Source of the DNA: CAG-841 sp963614875
GTDB taxonomy: Bacteria > Bacillota > Clostridia > Oscillospirales > CAG-272
Assembly (NCBI GenBank): GCA_963614875.1
Contig: CAVEFC010000021.1
Span: 1 to 27,097 of the forward strand
Direction: 5' to 3'
Length of the DNA: 27,097 nt
Part shown: positions 21,449-27,097 of the stretch, one piece after another
How positions within the stretch are numbered: position 1 is the first letter of the stretch
How the letters are laid out: each line of letters starts with the position of its first letter
The notes under the pieces: model-generated
Told to the model about the DNA's origin: nothing
Seen by the model: the letters and a program-made list of their open reading frames with translations, nothing else
Database searches by the model: none
Position numbers and translations under genes: made by a program

Positions 21449-22162
21449 ATGAAAATTCTTGCAATAGACACAACGGCAAAAACAGCCGCCGGCGCCATAT
21501 GCGACGACGGAAAAGAAATCTGCGGCTTTGCCGTCACGGGCGGATTTACCCACAGCGAAACAATGCTCCCCGAAATCGACAGACTGCTTGAAAAAGCAAA
21601 GCTTTCGATCTCCGACATAGAGCTGTTTGCCGTGTCGGCAGGTCCGGGCTCGTTTACCGGCGTCAGAATAGGCGTTTCGCTCATAAAAGGGCTTGCGTTC
21701 GGAAGAAACATTCCCTGCGTCGGAGTTTCGTCGCTCGAAGCGTTGTCGGAAAACGCCGACGGAATCGGCGGCAGATTTATCGCCTGTCCCGTTATGGACG
21801 CCCGCAGAAATCAGCTTTATAACGCGATTTTCCTCTGCGACGGCGACAGAAAAGAGCGCCTCTGCGAAGACAGGCTGATATCGGCAAAGGACCTTGCCTC
21901 CGAGCTTTCGGAGCTTTCGCTTCCGGTATACTTTTTCGGCGACGGCTACGACATAGCAAAAGCCGCCTTTCCGCAGGCAGAAGACACGCAGAAAGACCGT
22001 ATACTTCAAAGCGGCGCGTCCGTTGCGAAGGTCGCATTCAAAGCTTACGCAAAAGCCGAAGACAAATCCGTTTTTACGGACTTTGCGCTTTCACCGTCAT
22101 ACCTCCGTCCTTCGCAGGCGGAAAGAGAATATAACGCAAAAAAGGAGAAAGAATCAACATGA
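21449..22162 (+). CDS. tsaB: tRNA threonylcarbamoyladenosine biosynthesis protein TsaB
   Basis: A 237-aa ASKHA-fold scaffold that binds TsaD for t6A synthesis. It shows ILAIDTTAKTAAGAI at the N-terminus, the HSETMLPEIDRLL segment and the family hallmark AGPGSFTGVRIGVSLIKGLA. The C-terminal half (from about residue 110) is more variable, as in other TsaB proteins. It often precedes rimI; here it overlaps rpiB by four bases (ATGA) instead. Confidence 0.96.
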   Translation: MKILAIDTTAKTAAGAICDDGKEICGFAVTGGFTHSETMLPEIDRLLEKAKLSISDIELFAVSAGPGSFTGVRIGVSLIKGLAFGRNIPCVGVSSLEALSENADGIGGRFIACPVMDARRNQLYNAIFLCDGDRKERLCEDRLISAKDLASELSELSLPVYFFGDGYDIAKAAFPQAEDTQKDRILQSGASVAKVAFKAYAKAEDKSVFTDFALSPSYLRPSQAEREYNAKKEKEST

Positions 22163-22590
22163 AAAAAATCGCTCTCGCCGCCGATCACGCCGGCTATCTT
22201 CTCAAAGGCAAAATAATCGCTCATCTTACCGAAAAGGGTTACGAGTGCGTAAATTTCGGAACGGATACGGCGGATTCGGTCGATTATCCCGTATATGCAA
22301 ACAGGCTCTGCGAAAGCATTCTTTCCGGAGAATGTGACTGCGGAATTCTTATCTGCGGAACGGGCATAGGAATGAGCATCGCCGCAAACCGTCACAAAGG
22401 AATCCGCGCGGCGCTTTGCTATGCGGAAAACTGCGTGGAGCTTACACGTCAGCACAATAACGCAAACGTTCTCTGCCTCGGGGCAAGAGTAACGGACGAG
22501 GACACCGCAATAAAGCTTGTCGATACGTTTCTTTCAACGGATTATCTCGGCGGAAGACACGACAGAAGAGTCGCAATGCTCGATAAGTGA
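22159..22590 (+). CDS. rpiB: Ribose 5-phosphate isomerase B
   Basis: A 143-aa RpiB/LacAB enzyme interconverting ribulose 5-phosphate and ribose 5-phosphate in the pentose phosphate pathway. Key residues are visible: Asp9-His10 (AADHAGY), the catalytic Cys66 in LICGTGIGMSIAANR, His99 in RQHNNANVLCLGAR, and the C-terminal RHDRRV. AAAGGAG lies at the end of tsaB. A strong terminator follows, ending the transcription unit. Confidence 0.96.
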   Translation: MKKIALAADHAGYLLKGKIIAHLTEKGYECVNFGTDTADSVDYPVYANRLCESILSGECDCGILICGTGIGMSIAANRHKGIRAALCYAENCVELTRQHNNANVLCLGARVTDEDTAIKLVDTFLSTDYLGGRHDRRVAMLDK

Positions 22591-22605
22591 TCGGCACAGC
22601 AAAGC

Positions 22606-22650
22606 AAACGGGCTTTTGCCGCAGGGCAAAGGCCCGTTTTTATTTATTTT
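22606..22650 (+). terminator. Strong Rho-independent terminator after rpiB
   Basis: A 15-bp stem (AAACGGGCTTTTGCC, loop GCAG, complementary arm, one G-T pair) followed by a U-rich tail TTATTTATTTT. Confidence 0.95.
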
Positions 22651-22683
22651 GCTATATTTATTCTTCGTTAACAATATATTTAC

Positions 22684-22713
22684 TTGACTTTTTATGCGGA
22701 CAGGTGATATAAT
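22684..22713 (+). promoter_or_regulatory. Sigma-A promoter of the Ig-repeat surface protein
   Basis: TTGACT (22684-22689), 18-base spacer, TATAAT (22708-22713). The leader of about 75 bases includes GAAAGGA 11 bases before the ATG. Confidence 0.8.
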
Positions 22714-22794
22714 ATAGCGTGTGGAAGATTGCTTGTTTTTTAACGGGCATCCGCAAAATCCAAACAAATAAAATTTGAAAGGAATTTATCCGGC

Positions 22795-24738
22795 ATGAAA
22801 AAAATAGTATCAATTTTTCTCTGCGCTATGATGATTGTTTCCATCGCGAGCGTCGGCGTTTTTGCAGGCAGCATAACCTATGTTGACGGCGTGAACGGCT
22901 CAAAGATAGCGTGCATTGATTTTCTTGATTTCTCAAAAGAAAACAACGATTGGTGGGCAGAACAGAACGCAGACGGCACATGGACGACAAAGGACGTTAT
23001 GATGTCCCCCACAGATGACAGCGGCAAGGTTTGCGGCGCTTATATAGCAGACGTAAAATCACTTGCGGCTTATATGACAAACAAAATTGCGTGGAACCTT
23101 ACCGACAACGGCGAAGTTCTCAACGTAAAGAGCATAAGCACGGCAAATAACCCCGGCATACCCTTCTGTCTTGACGATGCCGGATTTGATATCACAGCAA
23201 ACCCCGAAATCAAGGGCGGTATGGAATATGTCAAGATCCGTATAAGAAACTACAGCTCTGCCGACCAGATCTCCTTCGGCTTCACATCGACGTCGATCGG
23301 CGGCGGCGGCCGTAAGTTCATAGAAAATACAATATCCAACCTCGATATCGAACCCGTATCGTCGGAATGGAAAACGTATATATTCAGCATGTCCGAAATC
23401 AACTCCGCAACAAACTACGGCGGAACGCTTGAAGTAAACAAGGAAACAGGCGTTGCTTCTCCCCGTTGGGGCGGCAAAATTCAGGATATACTCTTCTTCC
23501 CCTTCGGCTACAAAGTAACCGACGGCACAGGCGCTTATGAAGGCGCCGAGATGGATATCGACTATATCGTTTTCGGTACAAAGGATTATGTAACAAACTA
23601 CAAGAGCGCTCTCGAAGAGAAGGAAGAAAAGGTTTCCAAGATCGAGATCACAAAGGCTGCAGAAAAGACCGCTTACTATGTAGGCGAAACTCTTGACCGC
23701 ACAGGTCTTGAAGTAAAGGCTACCTTCAACGACGGCACAACGGAAATTCTTGACAGCTACAACGTTGTTTACAACTTCAACGAGGAAGCTGCCGAATCTG
23801 TTGTTACAATCAAATACGGAAGCGCTTCGGCTACGTACAAAGTAAAGGTTACGGGTATAAAGGATATCGCAATCGAAACTCCTCCCAAGACAACAACATA
23901 TGATATGGTTACCGTAAAGAGCGGAACCTTCGCTCCCGAAGGTCTTACGATAAAGGTAAACTACAACGACGGTACATCCGTTGTAAAGGAGCTCGGCTCC
24001 TTCAAGCTTGAATACGACGCGCTCAAGGTCGGCGAAGGCAACCTCATCACAATCAACTTCTACGGCGCAAAGACAAGCTTCACGGCAAACATCATCAACG
24101 TAACGGGCATCGAAGTTGAAAAGCTTTCAAAGACTTACCGCTACGGCGACGAAATCGCAGACGATGATCTCCAGATAATCTGCGTATACAGCGACGGCTC
24201 AAAGAAGGCTATCGCGGACGCAAACATCAACGCCACCATCGAAAAGACTTATGACTTTACGAAGTCCGGCGATGTTGAAGTAACAGTAAAGATTTCCAAC
24301 ACAACATACGAAATCGACTGCTCGACCACAACAACGGCAAGCGTTGAAGCTCCCGCTTCCGTCGAAGTTGACACAAAGCTTGCAAAGCTCAGCTACAACG
24401 TTGACGATAAATTCTCAACGGAAGGTCTTCTCGTTTCTTACGTTTATGCGGACGGCACAAAGGTTACTCTCAAGGCTGACGATTACACCGTCAAGTATGA
24501 CTTCTCCGAGCCCGGAGATCAGAAGGTTACCGTAACCGACAAGTATGCTGATCTTTCCGCAAACTTCACGGCAACGGTTACAGGCTCCACAAAGTCAACA
24601 AACGCAAAGCAGACAACCACAACGACATCCGGCAAGTCCTCCGGCGGCTGTAAATCGGCTATCGGCGCAGGCGCTGCCATCGCAATCGTTTCCGTTATCG
24701 GAGCAGGCGTGGTTCTCGGAAAAAAGAAAGAAAACTGA
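22795..24738 (+). CDS. Secreted Ig-like repeat surface protein with C-terminal membrane tail
   Basis: A 647-aa exported protein. The signal peptide (about 1-25) ends near VFAG. Residues 26-275 form an N-terminal domain with features of a carbohydrate-binding-like fold. About four bacterial Ig-like repeats (about 285-605) follow, each with a line such as GLEVKATFNDGTTEIL, GLTIKVNYNDGTSVV or GLLVSYVYADGTKVT. A Thr/Ser linker leads to SGGCKS, a Gly/Ala-rich membrane helix and KKKEN. No LPxTG motif is present. The gene uses AAG for lysine and AAC for asparagine far more than its neighbours, suggesting high expression. It is probably a cell-surface adhesin or polymer-binding protein; the ligand is unknown. 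Confidence 0.88.
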   Translation: MKKIVSIFLCAMMIVSIASVGVFAGSITYVDGVNGSKIACIDFLDFSKENNDWWAEQNADGTWTTKDVMMSPTDDSGKVCGAYIADVKSLAAYMTNKIAWNLTDNGEVLNVKSISTANNPGIPFCLDDAGFDITANPEIKGGMEYVKIRIRNYSSADQISFGFTSTSIGGGGRKFIENTISNLDIEPVSSEWKTYIFSMSEINSATNYGGTLEVNKETGVASPRWGGKIQDILFFPFGYKVTDGTGAYEGAEMDIDYIVFGTKDYVTNYKSALEEKEEKVSKIEITKAAEKTAYYVGETLDRTGLEVKATFNDGTTEILDSYNVVYNFNEEAAESVVTIKYGSASATYKVKVTGIKDIAIETPPKTTTYDMVTVKSGTFAPEGLTIKVNYNDGTSVVKELGSFKLEYDALKVGEGNLITINFYGAKTSFTANIINVTGIEVEKLSKTYRYGDEIADDDLQIICVYSDGSKKAIADANINATIEKTYDFTKSGDVEVTVKISNTTYEIDCSTTTTASVEAPASVEVDTKLAKLSYNVDDKFSTEGLLVSYVYADGTKVTLKADDYTVKYDFSEPGDQKVTVTDKYADLSANFTATVTGSTKSTNAKQTTTTTSGKSSGGCKSAIGAGAAIAIVSVIGAGVVLGKKKEN

Positions 24739-24772
24739 TCTGATTTTTTCAGATTGCATACAGCAATAAGAA

Positions 24773-24799
24773 ATGCCCGCACCGTAAAGGTGCGGGCAT
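24773..24799 (+). terminator. Hairpin after the surface protein gene
   Basis: An 11-bp perfect stem ATGCCCGCACC/GGTGCGGGCAT with loop GTAAA, followed by a weak U run (TTGAC). A smaller stem ATCTGA/TCAGAT lies just before it. Strong stem, poor tail. Confidence 0.7.
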
Positions 24800-24831
24800 T
24801 TGACAAATCAATCGTTATCGGGAGAAAAGAT

Positions 24832-25584
24832 ATGTATCCGTATTACATAATAGGCGATATAGACCTGTATTCGATATTTATAATGCTCGGACTTATAGCG
24901 GCGATAATCGTTTACAGATTGTGTGCCGACAGAGCGAAAATAAACGCAAAGCTGTATAATTTTACGCTTATCTGCGCCCTGTGCTCTATCGTCGCGGGAT
25001 TTGTTTTCTCCGTGCTTTTTCAGGCGGTATACAACATAAAGGATCGCGGCGCATTTATAATTGACGGCGAAACCGGAGCCACCTTTGCCGGTGGGCTCAT
25101 AGGGGGAGCGGCGGCGTTTCTTTTTGTATATTTCGTATTCGGCAAAAAGTATGAAAGCAAAAAATACACGCGCGACGTAATCAATTGCGCCGCGTGCGCT
25201 ATACCCTCGGCTCACGCTTTCGGAAGAATAGGCTGTCTTATGGGGGGCTGCTGCTACGGAAAACCGACCGACTCTCCCATAGGAATATATATGGTCAACC
25301 TCGGATACAAGGTCGTGCCGATACAGCTTTTTGAAGCGATATTCCTTTTTGCTCTCGCAGCGGTTTTGATTTTACTGCTTTTCAGGGGCAAAAAACATAT
25401 TATGGAGCTTTATATGCTTTCCTACGGCGTGTTCAGATTTATAATAGAATTTTTCCGCGGAGACGAGCGCGGAACGCTTCTGACGGGAATTCTTTCTCCG
25501 TCGCAGATAATATCAATTTGTCTTGTAATCGGCTCTGCGGCGCTTTATTTCTCGTCAAAGCGGCATAAGGAGGCAAAGGCTTGA
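24832..25584 (+). CDS. lgt: Prolipoprotein diacylglyceryl transferase family protein (Lgt)
   Basis: A 250-aa polytopic membrane enzyme that transfers diacylglycerol from phosphatidylglycerol to the lipobox cysteine of prolipoproteins. The ATG at 24832 with GGAG seven bases upstream is chosen; an earlier in-frame start would run through the hairpin at 24773. The family core AHAFGRIGCLMGGCCYGKPT is present, as are a PIQLFEA helix and the late FRFIIEFFRGDERG. Five to seven membrane segments are visible. The Cys-rich GCLMGGCCYG form is common in Firmicutes Lgt proteins. It could be a second Lgt paralogue, so substrate range is uncertain. Confidence 0.88.
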   Translation: MYPYYIIGDIDLYSIFIMLGLIAAIIVYRLCADRAKINAKLYNFTLICALCSIVAGFVFSVLFQAVYNIKDRGAFIIDGETGATFAGGLIGGAAAFLFVYFVFGKKYESKKYTRDVINCAACAIPSAHAFGRIGCLMGGCCYGKPTDSPIGIYMVNLGYKVVPIQLFEAIFLFALAAVLILLLFRGKKHIMELYMLSYGVFRFIIEFFRGDERGTLLTGILSPSQIISICLVIGSAALYFSSKRHKEAKA

Positions 25585-26354
25585 AAAAAAGTTTTTCTTA
25601 CAGAACCGCATGTGTTGTCGTTCTTATTATCTCGCTTGTGCTTCTGGCGGCGGCAAGACTTATAAAAACCGGAGATTCCGTCTGCGACGTTCTGATATCA
25701 ACGCTTGTGACAAGAACGGCTCTTGCCATTGCGTTTGTGTTTCTTATAAAGCACCTCGGCTTTCGGGTGTTTTCCGTCGTGCCGGAAAACGCGCTTTTGC
25801 TCGTTTTCTGCTTTGCCGTGGTTATAAACAATCTGCCGATAATAGCTCTTGTCAAAGGCTCTGCCTGTGTATCGGCGCCGGCGTCGAAAATAATTCTGCT
25901 TGCGGCAAGCTGCCTTGCGGTCGCCGCATATGAGGAGCTTGCTTTCAGAGGAGCGCTTTTCCTTATGATATGCAGGGGCAAAAAATCCAAAAGGGATATT
26001 TTTTTATCGGTTATCATCTCGTCTGCCGTGTTTGCGCTGTTTCACCTGCTCAACCTTATAGACGGCGCGGGAGTCGGTTCTGTGATCATGCAGATAGGCT
26101 ATTCGTTTCTCATCGGCGGAATGTGCGCGACGGTGCTTATCGTCAGCAAAAGCATTTATCCGTGCATTGTTCTTCATGCGATATTCAACTTCTGCGGAAA
26201 TATCGTGCCGACCTTGGGAACGGGATACGAAACCGTATGGGATTCCGCAACTATCGCCATAACGGTTGCTCTCGCTGTGATATGCGCCGTCGCGGTAATA
26301 TATTCTCTTCTCCGCTACGGATATAAAAACATAGGTTATTTTTATTCCGAATAA
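25581..26354 (+). CDS. CPBP-family intramembrane metalloprotease
   Basis: A 257-aa membrane protein starting at a TTG that overlaps the lgt stop; AAGGAGG seven bases upstream makes this start convincing. CPBP (CAAX/Abi) motifs are present: AYEELAFRG (the EExxxR glutamates), ALFHLLNL (zinc His) and LHAIFNFCGN (HxxxN). Seven or eight membrane helices are seen. Family members process prenylated proteins or peptides, or give bacteriocin immunity. It is cotranscribed with lgt; a role in the RiPP locus 13 kb away is possible but has no direct support. Confidence 0.9.
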   Translation: MKKSFSYRTACVVVLIISLVLLAAARLIKTGDSVCDVLISTLVTRTALAIAFVFLIKHLGFRVFSVVPENALLLVFCFAVVINNLPIIALVKGSACVSAPASKIILLAASCLAVAAYEELAFRGALFLMICRGKKSKRDIFLSVIISSAVFALFHLLNLIDGAGVGSVIMQIGYSFLIGGMCATVLIVSKSIYPCIVLHAIFNFCGNIVPTLGTGYETVWDSATIAITVALAVICAVAVIYSLLRYGYKNIGYFYSE

Positions 26355-26431
26355 AATTTTTGTCCGATTTCAATACAAAAAACGGCTCGCCGAAGCCCTC
26401 TGCTGGTAAGACAGTAAAATTCAAATTTCCT

Positions 26432-26463
26432 GGAACAGGCATGATTTCGGTCATGCCTGTTCC
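26432..26463 (-). terminator. 13-bp inverted repeat over the recombinase stop
   Basis: Arms GGAACAGGCATGA and TCATGCCTGTTCC with a six-base loop TTTCGG; the recombinase TGA (26451-26453) lies in one arm. It is likely the gene's terminator, though the U run on the minus strand is poor. It may also mark the end of the mobile element. Bases 26355-26431 hold no other feature I can name. Confidence 0.6.
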
Positions 26464-27097
26464 GCTTTCTTTAACAGTGCATCCACGGGAATGAAGCCGA
26501 TGAGGTCGTAGGAGATATGAATCTTCTGCGTTCTCTTGCCGCCGGACTTATCGGGTGCTTCTACATAAACCGCCTTTACAAGCTCCCTGAGAGCGTAAGG
26601 GGTCAGCTCCGTTAAACCGCTGTTTCTTTTTACCCTTTGGATAAACTGTTCCAAATTTTCTGCCTGTCGTTCCTGCTCTTCAATAATCTGTTGCAGACTT
26701 ATGACCTCGGCTTTGAGGCCTTTTTGTTCTTGGGTGTAGTTCTTATTCATCATGGCAAAGCGCTCATCGTCAATCTTGCCCGATACATTGTCCTCATAGG
26801 AACGAATGAACAGACGGTCAAGTTCGCCGATTCGCTTCTCAGCCTGTGCTAAACGCTTCTTATGTATCCGAAGCGTTTCTTCACTCTGCATACGGAGCTT
26901 TTCTTCCATCTCTGAACGGAAGTACACTTCGTAGCGCATTACCACCGATATGACCTCCTGCATGTGCTTCCAGACCTCCTGCTCAAGCACAACGGCACGG
27001 ATATAATGTCCGCTGCACTTGTCCTTGTTGGCACGATGGGTGGAGCAGATGAAGAAGTCCTGCCGCTTTTCAAAATAGCTGGTGGTGGAGTAGTAGA
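26451..27097 (-). CDS. Large serine recombinase, C-terminal part (cut by window edge)
   Basis: The minus-strand frame is open to the window edge and gives about 215 residues. It begins in a recombinase zinc-ribbon domain (DFFICSTHRANKDKCSGHYIR), runs through a long coiled coil (EEKLRMQSEETLRIHKKRLAQ) and ends in a DUF4368-like tail (LTPYALRELVKAVYVEAP, KIHISYDLIGF). A GTG at 26990 is an internal codon, not the start. This architecture belongs to TnpX/TndX-type large serine recombinases, which excise and integrate conjugative or mobilisable elements of Clostridia. The catalytic N-terminal domain lies outside the window. The element presumably extends to the right. Confidence 0.9.
   Translation of the reverse strand, partial: YYSTTSYFEKRQDFFICSTHRANKDKCSGHYIRAVVLEQEVWKHMQEVISVVMRYEVYFRSEMEEKLRMQSEETLRIHKKRLAQAEKRIGELDRLFIRSYEDNVSGKIDDERFAMMNKNYTQEQKGLKAEVISLQQIIEEQERQAENLEQFIQRVKRNSGLTELTPYALRELVKAVYVEAPDKSGGKRTQKIHISYDLIGFIPVDALLKKAEQA

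Noticed and set aside
24754..24831. Earlier in-frame start for the Lgt-family gene
   Set aside because: It would translate through the 11-bp hairpin at 24773-24799 and lacks a ribosome site; the ATG at 24832 has GGAG and gives a normal Lgt N-terminus.
26988..26990. GTG as the start of a 179-aa protein at the right edge
   Set aside because: The frame is open upstream to the window edge and encodes a recombinase zinc-ribbon, so this is an internal valine codon.

Overview
The window looks like a chromosomal segment of a Gram-positive, anaerobic Clostridia-type bacterium, plausibly a gut Oscillospirales or Christensenellales relative. Supporting signs are strong AGGAGG ribosome sites, consensus TTGACA/TATAAT promoters, a CxxC-x17-CxxC zinc-ribbon protein, a tailed Ig-like surface protein, and a large serine recombinase at the right edge. 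The species cannot be read from the sequence alone.

Left part (1-12958, all minus strand, read right to left): one long locus for making, exporting and controlling leader-peptide secreted peptides. It begins with a 65-aa leader-like small protein, followed by a small sigma-70 factor, a STAS anti-sigma antagonist, a DUF2156 acyltransferase-fold protein and a MATE transporter fused to an HATPase-like tail. A membrane SpoIIE-type phosphatase carrying its own HATPase domain comes next. Then come a very short HlyD-like adaptor, a C39-peptidase ABC transporter and a second, peptidase-less ABC transporter: the NHLM-type export set. At least six precursor genes follow, the last cut by the window edge. 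Four or five have Nif11-like leaders ending in VSGG, and four have Cys-rich cores that look like small zinc ribbons. No recognisable peptide-modifying enzyme lies inside the window.

The best new observation is a 30-base motif, TAACAAAA-N12-CGTATATACC. It occurs with identical spacing just upstream of the sigma-factor operon and just upstream of the precursor array. It looks like the promoter recognised by the cluster's own sigma factor. A consensus housekeeping promoter lies farther upstream of the sigma operon. This suggests basal expression from sigma-A, then a feedback loop released by the SpoIIE/STAS switch.

Middle (13092-19110): divergently from the operon, a plus-strand gene encodes an 849-aa protein with an ECF sigma N-terminus, a TPR-like middle and two repeated beta-rich C-terminal domains. 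It is followed by a terminator, a compact FeoB, a SigH-like sigma factor, a tRNA-like element, and a small double zinc-ribbon protein.

Right part (19153-26354, plus strand): a lipoprotein, a NifS/IscS-type cysteine desulfurase, tsaE, tsaB and rpiB form a housekeeping run. An Ig-repeat surface protein, an Lgt-family protein and a CPBP membrane protease follow. At 26451-27097 (minus strand) is the C-terminal part of a large serine recombinase, marking the edge of a probable integrated mobile element that continues beyond the window.
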